Below, piece by piece: positions 1 through 6,454 of a stretch of DNA of 10,770 nucleotides. The DNA comes from an uncultured Selenomonas sp. (GTDB lineage Bacteria; Bacillota; Negativicutes; Selenomonadales; Selenomonadaceae), in contig CALGGN010000245.1 in the NCBI GenBank assembly GCA_937915915.1, forward strand, positions 1-10,770, in the 5' to 3' direction. The notes below the pieces were generated by a model. That model did no database searches. It was not told where the DNA came from and saw nothing but the letters and a program-made list of their open reading frames with translations. Both the position numbers and the translations under genes were made by a program. The stretch's first letter is position 1, and each line of letters opens with the position of its first letter.

Positions 1-244
1 CTTCCGAAGCCACATAAACGAGCCGTTTCAAACTTGACCTCCAATTATATCTTCCTGTCAGCAGGCCATAGCGCGATGGCGTACACAGAGCACTTGTAGC
101 ATGTGCATCAGTAAAACGAATTCCCTGCTGGGCCAGAAGGTCAATATGTTCCGTATGAATTTGGGAATTTTCATTATAACAGGAGACATCCCCTATCCCC
201 AGATCATCGATGAACATCAATATAATATTCGGTTTTGTTCTCAT
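1..244 (-). CDS. Cys-type sulfatase, N-terminal part (runs off the left edge)
   Basis: The minus strand stays open from an ATG at 244 to the window edge (81 codons). It reads like the start of a formylglycine-dependent sulfatase, which hydrolyses sulfate esters of carbohydrates or other organics. Visible marks are the N-terminal KPNIILMFIDDLG segment with metal-ligand aspartates D13 and D14, the IHTEHIDLLAQQGIRFTDAH stretch, and the signature CTPSRYGLLTGR, where Cys54 would be oxidised to formylglycine by a sulfatase-maturating enzyme. There is no signal peptide, so the product as read would be cytoplasmic. A weak purine-rich stretch (GGAAAAG) lies about 1-7 nt before the ATG. The gene overlaps the end of the upstream GTPase gene by 41 nt in another frame, and its base composition looks more AT-rich than its neighbours. 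The start may be fortuitous: the ATG falls inside sequence that also encodes conserved GTPase residues, so the original start may have been lost at a junction. The sulfatase assignment is strong; the substrate cannot be told. Confidence 0.85.
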   Translation of the reverse strand, partial: MRTKPNIILMFIDDLGIGDVSCYNENSQIHTEHIDLLAQQGIRFTDAHATSALCTPSRYGLLTGRYNWRSSLKRLVYVASE

Positions 245-902
245 ACTTTTCCGGCTCTTCCGACATATCGCGATACCACAGGGCATAGTCCTCATCGCCG
301 ATCTCCACGATTGGTGCGTTCAGATCAAACGGAAGCGGATCTTCGATATCGTCATAGACAACGTTGCCTTTCGGATCCTCATACGCGATGTCTGCTCTTC
401 TGGAGGCGCCTCGCACAATTTTGTGGAAATCCATCTTATCCATAGTCGGCAGGAAGCGGTTGAATACCACAAGCTCAGCACTCTTCATCTTGTCATAAGT
501 AAGCTGGCGCATATTGGCGTTATAAGTGAGGAAGGTGCCTGCATCGGCAAACATAAATTCCTGATAAACCGCCCATTCCTCCGGCATCGCATTGTAAAGA
601 TCATCCAGCATCCACATGCCGTTGTATTCGATCACGGCACGCTCTGCGCGGGTTTCCTTCACCCAGGCTTCAAGGTTTTCTTTTGTCAGTTCACTCTTGC
701 TGAAAACGGCACGGATATAGACGCAGGAGTCGGCAAACTGGTCGGGAGAGTATTCCTCCTCGCCCTCTTCACATACCAGCAGAAGCGTCCTTTCACCGTT
801 GCAGAAACGCCTGTCCTCCAGCGTCTCCTGAATGAACTTCGTCTTCCCGGATTCCAGAAATCCGGTGAAAAGATAGACCGGAAAATCTCTCGTCTCAGCC
901 AA
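204..902 (-). CDS. G3E (CobW/COG0523-like) P-loop GTPase, C-terminally truncated
   Basis: This 232-aa protein belongs to the G3E P-loop GTPases, which are metallochaperone or metal-homeostasis proteins. Motifs in order: Walker A GFLESGKT at 14-21; a CEEGEEEY segment near 44-51; IEYNG at 91-95 in place of the usual ETTG; a FADAGTF strand near 118-124; and FNRF at 147-150 in the position of the base-recognition motif. From my memory of the family, full-length proteins are about 310-330 aa and continue after a GKT-like motif into a C-terminal domain of about 90-100 aa. Here that domain is missing and eight unrelated residues end the frame. The start is a TTG at 902 that overlaps the TGA of the upstream cobW-like gene by 8 nt; an AAGGAG about 10 nt before it is a plausible ribosome site, indicating translational coupling. 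The nucleotide-binding core is intact, so a stable product is possible, but loss of the C-terminal domain probably removes partner or metal-transfer function. Confidence 0.8.
   Translation of the reverse strand: MAETRDFPVYLFTGFLESGKTKFIQETLEDRRFCNGERTLLLVCEEGEEEYSPDQFADSCVYIRAVFSKSELTKENLEAWVKETRAERAVIEYNGMWMLDDLYNAMPEEWAVYQEFMFADAGTFLTYNANMRQLTYDKMKSAELVVFNRFLPTMDKMDFHKIVRGASRRADIAYEDPKGNVVYDDIEDPLPFDLNAPIVEIGDEDYALWYRDMSEEPEKYENKTEYYIDVHR
228..244. other. Probable recombination or assembly junction: GTPase gene / sulfatase gene
   Basis: Reading leftwards, the GTPase frame matches its family through the residues EEPEKYENKT and then changes abruptly to EYYIDVHR and a stop. In the next frame a well-conserved sulfatase N-terminus starts at the same place. 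The bases AAAACC can serve both parents (Lys-Thr of the GTPase, Lys-Pro of the sulfatase), which would suit a microhomology join. The exact breakpoint cannot be fixed without the parental sequences. Confidence 0.5.
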
Positions 903-1176
903 CGTTGAACAGCTCCTTCAGTGCGTCTTCTTTCAGCGCAGAACCGATGACGCAGAAGCGCCCCGTTACTGCAGGCTCGCCGCCGCGAATATTCTTTTCT
1001 TCCGGCACGTAGTCAAAGTAGATCCAGCTGCCGTCCTTCCCGTCGACAAATCCCTTTGCGCGGAGAACAATGCCGTATTTCTCTTCATCGTGCAGCGCAT
1101 CAAGAATCGCGGAGAGCTCTTCAACGGTAAACTTGCGCGCGGTCTCCATCCCGTAGGAATCAAATATCTCGTCAGC

Positions 1177-1421
1177 ATGGTGATGGTCATGATCGTGATG
1201 ATGGTGGTGATGATCATGGTCATGGTGGTGTTCATGCTCTTCATGGCCGTGATCATGATGATGCTCGTGCTCTTCATGGCCGTGGTCATGATGATGCTCA
1301 TGCTCTTCATGATCCTCGTCATGTTCATGATGGTGATGGTGTTCTTCCTCATCGTGGTCATGATGGTGTTCATGATCATGCTCTTCATCATCGTGATCAT
1401 GCTCATGATGATGCTCGTGCT
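1177..1421 (-). repeat. Histidine-rich metal-binding loop coding region with 33-bp tandem repeats
   Basis: This stretch encodes 81 consecutive residues, of which I count 46 histidines; the rest are only Asp, Glu and two Gly. Within it, units of 33 bp (11 residues, EEHEHHHDHGH-like) are repeated at 1231-1263 and 1264-1296, with a degenerate third copy at 1297-1329. Low-complexity His loops of this sort are typical of zinc- or nickel-handling COG0523 and HypB proteins. Repeat slippage probably lengthens and shortens the loop. Confidence 0.9.
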
Positions 1422-1735
1422 TCAGCTCTTCCATGGTGTGCTTCAGACCGTTTTCTTCCATGGCAGCTCTGATCTGCTCACCGGAAATATTGTCCCACGC
1501 GGTGGTGATCAGGCCGCACGACGGGTTGATGCCGCGCAGCAGTTCCGTTGCCGCAAGCACTTTGGCTTCATCGGCAGTACCGGTGCGGCTGAGCACAATC
1601 AGGTCGGCATTGGCAACCTGGTCATTGAAGAACTCGCCGAAGTTTCTCATATACATTTTGCATTTTCCGGCATCCACTACCGTGACTTTCGCGCCGATTT
1701 CAATCCCCTCAACAGAGGCTACCGCTTCAGCCACG

Positions 1736-2698
1736 TCAGAAAGCTTGCCCACACCGGACGGCAAAGACCCAGATGGAGATGGCAAGCCCCAGCAGCGAAA
1801 TCGCCATGGAATCAAAAAAAGTAATCGTGAAGATATGATTCGCGCCATCCAGTTCATTCGCAATCTGCGCGGGAACATAGAATGCCTCGCTCCAGAATGC
1901 CATGAGCCCTGCACCGTTCAGCCCTGTCCACCAAAAGAGCCGCACCAGGAATGTATAGACGAGCGCCACCCCAAGCTCCTGCGATGTCTCGATGCTGACA
2001 TGATTTCGCAGCATGGTTTCCAGTGTTCCATAGGAATGCGCCGTCATCGCCCAAAGGATGGACAGAACCAAAAGGAGCGCCAAAGTCATGGTCAACGGCA
2101 GCGCATACCGCATATGGGCAGCCATCCGGAGCGGCACCGCGGCAGGAACAGGAACCCGCAGATACCGCATATGCGAAAGGATGCTGAAAACGCGCACCGT
2201 CAAAGTCGCAACGCACAGCGCAATGAAAAAGCCTCGTCCGACAAAGAAGCTGAGAAACTCATCAAACGATCCGACAGCTCCCGAAAGGAAAAACGCGTAG
2301 CCCGCCAACGTACACAAAACCGAAAGAGTGGCATTGCAGCGCCATAGCTTGGAGAGCCTTGCCGCAAGCACAACGGAAAACAGGAGGGACAAAAGCGGAT
2401 TGCAGACGGCAAAAAATCCTTGCACGCTTTCCAGCACGCGGAAAAAATCGGACTCTCGATAAGCCTGTCCGTGCAGATCGCCCGAAAGGTACATGCCAAG
2501 TCCCAGCCCGTCCTCGCCCATGAGTGGGCCGACCGGGCTGAGCAGTACGCCTCCCCCCATCCCGAACAACGTCAACACGAAAATGAACGGCATCATAATG
2601 CAGAACGTATCCCGCACTGCTGTCAGATAAGAATTCCGACAGAGGCGCAGTGTCCAAGGAAGCAGATATTTCTCCGCCAAATTTCTGCGTTTTCCCAT
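1736..2698 (-). CDS. PTS EIIC-type membrane protein, C-terminally truncated
   Basis: This is a very hydrophobic 320-aa protein resembling the lactose/cellobiose-type PTS EIIC permease domain. It has the N-terminal VRDTFCIMMPFIFVLTLFG helix, the VPVPAAVP segment preceding the inner helical block, and the FWWTGLNGAG motif of the substrate-binding region, followed by HIFTITFFDS. About eight to ten membrane segments are visible. Family EIIC domains are about 410-450 aa; here the last quarter is missing and the frame ends with a few residues from fused cobW sequence. I choose the ATG at 2698 because AAGGAG sits 6 nt upstream; the in-frame GTG at 2716 lacks such a site. The gene lies 32 nt downstream of a response-regulator gene and a c-di-GMP phosphodiesterase gene. 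Since EIIC domains fused to EAL domains occur in bacteria, the lost 3' part could have encoded a signalling domain; that is inference. It is probably non-functional as a transporter. Confidence 0.75.
   Translation of the reverse strand: MGKRRNLAEKYLLPWTLRLCRNSYLTAVRDTFCIMMPFIFVLTLFGMGGGVLLSPVGPLMGEDGLGLGMYLSGDLHGQAYRESDFFRVLESVQGFFAVCNPLLSLLFSVVLAARLSKLWRCNATLSVLCTLAGYAFFLSGAVGSFDEFLSFFVGRGFFIALCVATLTVRVFSILSHMRYLRVPVPAAVPLRMAAHMRYALPLTMTLALLLVLSILWAMTAHSYGTLETMLRNHVSIETSQELGVALVYTFLVRLFWWTGLNGAGLMAFWSEAFYVPAQIANELDGANHIFTITFFDSMAISLLGLAISIWVFAVRCGQAF
1754..1762. other. Probable recombination or assembly junction: PTS EIIC gene / cobW-like gene
   Basis: On the minus strand the PTS EIIC frame remains convincing up to about ISIWVF and then reads AVRCGQAF and stops. 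In the other frame, conserved CobW sequence (PSGVGKLSD) begins at exactly this point. The EIIC gene has therefore lost its 3' end and the cobW gene its 5' end at one position. The bases GCCGTCCGG at the boundary fit both flanks. The breakpoint is placed by protein homology only. Confidence 0.6.
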
Positions 2699-2730
2699 GA
2701 CAGTCTCCTTTTCCACGCCCTTGAAAGAAT

Positions 2731-3201
2731 TCAGCTTCCCATTTGTTCCAATGCCTTGAGCAGATCCTGTATTTCAGGATCATCCATCTGGTGCACAACG
2801 AGAGCCCTTTCCACCCGATCGATAAGATCCTGCGCCACGAAGGGCTTGCGCACATAGTCCGTGATTCCTAACTGGCTCGCGCGCACGATGGTATTCTTGT
2901 CCGCCGCAGCCGTCAGGAAGATGACCTGCAGACTCTTCCATCCATCGCGCTTACGGATTGCGGCAAGGGTCTCCAAGCCATCCATGCCCGGCATCGCCAC
3001 ATCCAGCAGGATCAGATCCACTTTCCCCATGCGGTTCTGCAAGATCTGCAAGCACTGCTTGCCGCTGGAAGCCGTCAGATATTCCGCCTTCACCTTGACC
3101 TCCAGGATTGCCTGCGCCATCGCGAGATTCATTTCATCATCATCCACAATCAGGATGACCGGCTTGTCCTTATCCGCGTTCGTTTTAGAAGTTGCTGCCA
3201 T
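2731..3201 (-). CDS. Stand-alone receiver-domain response regulator (CheY-like)
   Basis: This 156-aa protein consists of one receiver domain with short tails. The phosphorylation set is complete: acidic residues D20-D22 in ILIVDDDE, phospho-acceptor D67 in LILLDVAMPGMDG, T97 in VIFLTA and K119 in YVRKPF. No DNA-binding or enzymatic output domain follows; the last 30 or so residues form a short acidic helical tail. It should act by protein interaction after phosphorylation by a histidine kinase that is not in the window. Two ATGs are possible. GGAGG is only 1 nt from the ATG at 3207 but 7 nt from the one at 3201, so 3201 is chosen. The gene lies 76 nt downstream of the EAL-domain sensor gene in the same direction and probably shares its transcript, which suggests a role in the same c-di-GMP circuit. 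Confidence 0.9.
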   Translation of the reverse strand: MAATSKTNADKDKPVILIVDDDEMNLAMAQAILEVKVKAEYLTASSGKQCLQILQNRMGKVDLILLDVAMPGMDGLETLAAIRKRDGWKSLQVIFLTAAADKNTIVRASQLGITDYVRKPFVAQDLIDRVERALVVHQMDDPEIQDLLKALEQMGS

Positions 3202-3277
3202 GACCATTCCTCCTCACGCATTACAGATACTCTTGCTATGTTTCTTCCCCCGTGCCGAAATTCCTGCCCGGAGCCGT

Positions 3278-6181
3278 TCATTCCTTTGCATCGTCCCATC
3301 CGACCTCTTGGTTCCGCTTCTCGATAAACTCCACAAACTCTTTTTCCGGCATGGGCTTTGCGTTCAGATACCCCTGCCCGTAGTGACAGCCAAGCTTCAA
3401 AAGCATCTGCTCCTGCTCCGCTGTCTCGATTCCTTCGCAGATGACATGCATGTGAAGCGTCTCTCCCAAGCGAATCACATTGCCCAGGATGTCCCGCATG
3501 CGTTCGGAATGATTCGATGCCACCAGCAGCGAACGGTCGATTTTCATGACATCCAGCGGCAAGTAATCCAGCATGGTGAAAGAGGAGAAACCGGAGCCGA
3601 AATCATCCAGCGAAAGGCTGAATCCCAGCTTATGCAGTTCCCCCATGATATGCGCCGAATGTTCCCGATATGCCTTCTGGTCGAAATCCCCGAACATGGT
3701 CTCGGTGATTTCCAGCTCGATCAGCCCCTTGGGAAGCCGGTACTTCTCCACGATGGCCTTCATCTTTTCCAGATAGCCTTCCTCCGTGATGTGGAGTCTG
3801 GACTGATTGACGGAAATCGGCACGACTTTCTTGCCTTCCGAAAGCCTGCGCTTCTGCAGCGCGAAGGCCTGCTCCAGCAAGTAATAGTCCACAGGGATCA
3901 CAAAACCGTTCGCCTCAAAGAGCGGGATGAACTTGCCGGGCGGCATGAATCCCATGGATGCGCTCTGCCAGCGCACAAGAGCCTCCGCCCCGACGATGCG
4001 GCGCGTGCGGATATCATATTTCGGCTGGTACCATGCACGGAACTCCCCTTGCGCCAACGCCTTTTCCATATTGGCTTCAATCCGCTGTTCCAGTTCCAGC
4101 CGATCCTTCATTTCCTTGTCGAAGAACCTCACATCGTCCATCGTGCCAAGGGTCTCCTGAGCTGCCGTCGTCGCGCGATCTGCGGCCTCGAACAGGAAAT
4201 CCCCCTGTTTCATGGGGCAGATGCCTGCATGCAAATGCAGAGAGATCCGCGCATCTGAAGTGATCAGATACCCATATTCCGCCACAGCTTCCGCAACCAA
4301 CGCCGTGATCTCCGCATCGTCCTTCGCAACGCAGATGCTGACCAGCTGCCCCTCGTCCGTGCCGGCGACCGTCTGGAGCACCCATGGCTTTTCCTGCAGA
4401 TTTGCCGCCATATCCTTCAGCTGGCGATCCAAAAGCTCCCGTCCGTACATCTCCACAACGGAAGATTTTCTGCCCGAAGCGAACACAGCGCAATACATCT
4501 GCATATCCGCCATTTCCTCAGCCGCCCGCTTGAACAGAGCCGGCATTTCCTGATCCAGCCAGAGCATATTGCGCAGCATATAGCGCATATTCGTATAAGC
4601 CATTTGCTGTACGGCCAGAAGATGCTTTTTTCGCATGTAGGTGCGATACCAGAAAATCCCAAGGAGGGCTGCCATAACGGCAAAAATAAACATAGCGGCC
4701 TGAAGGGGGTGATGATAGAGCATCCACTTCGGATTCCAATGATAGATCTCATCCTTTGCCACATGGCTGACCGCATCGCTCACAAGCCCCGGCGGCAGGT
4801 GATTGATTTCCTTGTTGAGGATCTGCCAAAGCCTTGGGTCCGCCTCATGCCCGACAGCCAGACTGTCGGATTCGGATATTCTGGCCTCCGTATCCGCCTC
4901 CAGATTGTAGGTTTCCGCCTGTTCCATCAGATGCGGAACGACGGCGCGCACGGCATAGGCAATATCCGCCTCCCCGTTGCTGACTGCCTGGAAGCAGTCC
5001 TCCATCGTATCATAGTAACGAATCCGATCCGCCGGAAACTTCTCCTCGATATAATCCTGCGTCTGGAAAAAATCCCGTACAGCGGCGGCGCGTGGATTTT
5101 CCATGTGGGAGCTCCCTTTCCGCATCACCGGTACATAGCTGATGTCCATATAGGGCTGCGTCGGGGTCAATCCCATCGTATCCAGCCAACTGAAATCACA
5201 GGGCGCGTTCACCACGAAATCCACGCTGCCGCGCGTGATCATCCGTTTGAATTCCTCCGAAGAATGCACGGTCACGATCTCGATCTCCACGCCAAGATCC
5301 TCGGAAATCTGGCGCAGCAGTTCCGCCGTCGCTCCCTTCCACTCTCCGTTCTCTTGGAACAAATAGGGCTTCTGGCTCAGTACCACGAAAACCGTCAGCT
5401 TCTGCTTTTCCCGCAGATATTCCTGCTCGGAACGGGTCAGAATCAGTGGGAAACCCTTGGAACGCCCATATTTGTCATTCAAGCGGTTCCGCAGATTCGG
5501 CTGGTTCAGAAGCATCTGATCCATCGCATAATTCAGCTTTGCCAAAAGCTCCGTGCGGTCCTTGCGCACCAGCACACGGTAACTCACGCGATCGAAAACA
5601 GACAGCACATGATCGGATTTCTCGGGATGCAGCATCGGACCGACATAGCCATCCAGCAGCCCTTGGTGGAAAGCGTTTTCCATATCCTGCGCGTCATGGT
5701 ATTCGATGAGCTGGTATTGAAACCCATACTCCTTTGCCACATTGGGAAGGGATGGAATCGGATAGTTATAATCCAACGTGCCGAGCTGCAGGAACGGCTT
5801 GTCCCAATGCTCCTGCACCACAAGCTCCATCGGGAACCGTGCAACGACATGATCCCCTCGCAAGGCAAATGGCAGAGACTTGTAGTTTCCCGGCATGGCA
5901 GGCAGCAGATCGATCTCCCCCGACTGCAGTTTTTCACCGCATTCCCACCAGTTCACGCAGGGTACATACTCGAATTTCCATCCGCCATACTCGGCAAGGA
6001 ATTCCATATACTCATAACCGTAACCGCGCAGATGTCCCGGGCGGTCTTCCTCCAGAAAGCCCGTTCCCGGCACATATCCCACACGCAATGTCTGCAGAGG
6101 TGCGGCCTGCGCCTCCAAACCACAAAGCATGGTCGATATCAGCATGCCGATCACGCAAACAGCGCGCAAACAGTTCCTCAT
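3278..6181 (-). CDS. Dual solute-binding-domain sensor with degenerate GGDEF and active-looking EAL domain (c-di-GMP phosphodiesterase)
   Basis: This 967-aa inner-membrane signalling protein probably degrades cyclic-di-GMP in response to a periplasmic ligand. Order of parts: signal peptide (about 1-27); two SBP_bac_3-like domains (about 31-240 and 262-485, starting TLRVGYV and KLTVFVV); one membrane helix (about 494-512); a GGDEF-like domain (about 530-695) whose signature is lost (GTDEGQ in its place); and an EAL domain (about 710-955). The EAL catalytic set is complete: E733-A-L, N792, E824, D859-D860, K880, D882, E916 and Q936. It is therefore predicted to be a phosphodiesterase with a non-catalytic, perhaps GTP-sensing, GGDEF. 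The start is the ATG at 6181, 8 nt after GGAGG and directly before the signal peptide. The frame is open further upstream to 6301, but that stretch overlaps a terminator hairpin. The ligand is unknown; amino acids are a common guess for this fold. Confidence 0.93.
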   Translation of the reverse strand: MRNCLRAVCVIGMLISTMLCGLEAQAAPLQTLRVGYVPGTGFLEEDRPGHLRGYGYEYMEFLAEYGGWKFEYVPCVNWWECGEKLQSGEIDLLPAMPGNYKSLPFALRGDHVVARFPMELVVQEHWDKPFLQLGTLDYNYPIPSLPNVAKEYGFQYQLIEYHDAQDMENAFHQGLLDGYVGPMLHPEKSDHVLSVFDRVSYRVLVRKDRTELLAKLNYAMDQMLLNQPNLRNRLNDKYGRSKGFPLILTRSEQEYLREKQKLTVFVVLSQKPYLFQENGEWKGATAELLRQISEDLGVEIEIVTVHSSEEFKRMITRGSVDFVVNAPCDFSWLDTMGLTPTQPYMDISYVPVMRKGSSHMENPRAAAVRDFFQTQDYIEEKFPADRIRYYDTMEDCFQAVSNGEADIAYAVRAVVPHLMEQAETYNLEADTEARISESDSLAVGHEADPRLWQILNKEINHLPPGLVSDAVSHVAKDEIYHWNPKWMLYHHPLQAAMFIFAVMAALLGIFWYRTYMRKKHLLAVQQMAYTNMRYMLRNMLWLDQEMPALFKRAAEEMADMQMYCAVFASGRKSSVVEMYGRELLDRQLKDMAANLQEKPWVLQTVAGTDEGQLVSICVAKDDAEITALVAEAVAEYGYLITSDARISLHLHAGICPMKQGDFLFEAADRATTAAQETLGTMDDVRFFDKEMKDRLELEQRIEANMEKALAQGEFRAWYQPKYDIRTRRIVGAEALVRWQSASMGFMPPGKFIPLFEANGFVIPVDYYLLEQAFALQKRRLSEGKKVVPISVNQSRLHITEEGYLEKMKAIVEKYRLPKGLIELEITETMFGDFDQKAYREHSAHIMGELHKLGFSLSLDDFGSGFSSFTMLDYLPLDVMKIDRSLLVASNHSERMRDILGNVIRLGETLHMHVICEGIETAEQEQMLLKLGCHYGQGYLNAKPMPEKEFVEFIEKRNQEVGWDDAKE

Positions 6182-6241
6182 CCAAAACCCCTCCGGAAAA
6201 ATCATTTCATTGGCCTCACGCCACATCCACCATCGTCCCTT

Positions 6242-6250
6242 ATCATACCA
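6242..6250 (-). promoter_or_regulatory. Extended -10 promoter for the EAL sensor gene
   Basis: The minus strand carries TGGTATGAT, an extended -10 element (TG, one base, TATGAT with one mismatch to TATAAT). There is no good -35 hexamer, as expected for this class. It lies just downstream of the terminator of the preceding operon and would start a leader of about 55 nt ahead of the ATG at 6181. Confidence 0.5.
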
Positions 6251-6257
6251 CATCGGA

Positions 6258-6302
6258 ATAAAAAATGCACGAAAATAGGAAACTGTCCTATTTTCGTGCA
6301 TT
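6258..6302 (-). terminator. Intrinsic terminator of the amidase/GerMN operon
   Basis: A perfect 17-bp inverted repeat (ATGCACGAAAATAGGA paired with its complement plus one further A-T pair, 6264-6302) with a 5-nt loop is followed on the minus strand by a run of six T. This is a textbook rho-independent terminator placed after the GerMN gene and before the EAL promoter. On the plus strand there is no comparable T tract. Confidence 0.8.
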
Positions 6303-6308
6303 CATACT

Positions 6309-6343
6309 ACTCTCAGTTAGAAATTTTATTTCTTACTGAGAGT
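6309..6343. repeat. Inverted repeat, 16-bp arms
   Basis: The arms ACTCTCAGTTAGAAAT (6309-6324) and ATTTCTTACTGAGAGT (6328-6343) pair with one mismatch around a 3-nt loop. No T run follows on either strand, so it is not a typical terminator. It belongs to a cluster of hairpins in the gap between the GerMN and EAL genes and may stabilise the 3' end of the upstream transcript. Confidence 0.75.
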
Positions 6344-6377
6344 GCATGAGACTTCAGGCGTGCGAAAGCACGACTGG

Positions 6378-6422
6378 CTTTGATAAAAATTCCTTATCCT
6401 TCATTTAAAATTTTTATCAAAG
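6378..6422. repeat. Inverted repeat, 14-bp perfect arms
   Basis: CTTTGATAAAAATT (6378-6391) and its exact complement (6409-6422) flank a 17-nt spacer. The arms are AT-rich and no T run follows. A smaller hairpin, CGTGC-GAAA-GCACG (6359-6372), lies beside it. Roles could be transcript 3'-end structure, a protein-binding palindrome or a remnant of a small repeat element; the sequence does not decide. Confidence 0.7.
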
Positions 6423-6454
6423 ATAAGTATCAGTGATTATTTGCGTACAGTGCC

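Larger units (their letters stand above)
895..1762 (-). pseudogene. His-rich COG0523/CobW-type GTPase, 5'-truncated remnant without P-loop
   Basis: The recognisable protein starts at PSGVGKLSDV, the conserved mid-domain motif of COG0523 GTPases (normally preceded by Glu), and continues through TVVDAGKCKMYMRNFGEFF, ADLIVLSRT and an 81-residue histidine-rich metal-binding loop to a CobW C-terminal domain (FTVEELSAILDAL ... GSWIYFDYV ... GRFCVIGS). Family members supply zinc or related metals to client proteins. The expected first 100 or so residues, including Walker A and the CxCC motif, are absent. The frame stays open upstream to 1914, but that part is only an alternative reading of the PTS EIIC gene and encodes nothing CobW-like. 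No good start codon or ribosome site precedes the homologous part, so I call it a pseudogene. Its stop overlaps the start of the second GTPase by 8 nt, the arrangement expected of an originally intact two-GTPase operon. Confidence 0.75.

Noticed and set aside
966..1406. Met/Thr/Ile-rich frame over the histidine repeat
   Set aside because: It is a frame-shifted reading of the CAT/CAC/GAT repeats of the His loop; low complexity only.
1763..1914. N-terminal extension of the cobW-like frame up to 1914
   Set aside because: These 50 residues are an alternative reading of the EIIC coding sequence and contain no CobW motif, so they are not part of the original GTPase.
2861..4258. 465-codon open frame on the plus strand
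   Set aside because: It lies wholly antisense to the response regulator and EAL genes, encodes no recognisable motif, and is explained by the codon bias of the real minus-strand genes.
6182..6301. Upstream start for the EAL sensor at 6301
   Set aside because: It would place the coding sequence over the terminator stem and promoter and put 40 residues before a clear signal peptide; the ATG at 6181 has a strong ribosome site.
4604..6349. 581-codon open frame on the plus strand
   Set aside because: It is the antisense shadow of the EAL sensor gene, crosses the terminator hairpin and has no family resemblance.
6302..6454. Cyclic-di-GMP riboswitch ahead of the EAL gene
   Set aside because: The expected conserved aptamer core was not found, and the structures lie upstream of the terminator and of the likely EAL promoter, so they would not be in the EAL leader.
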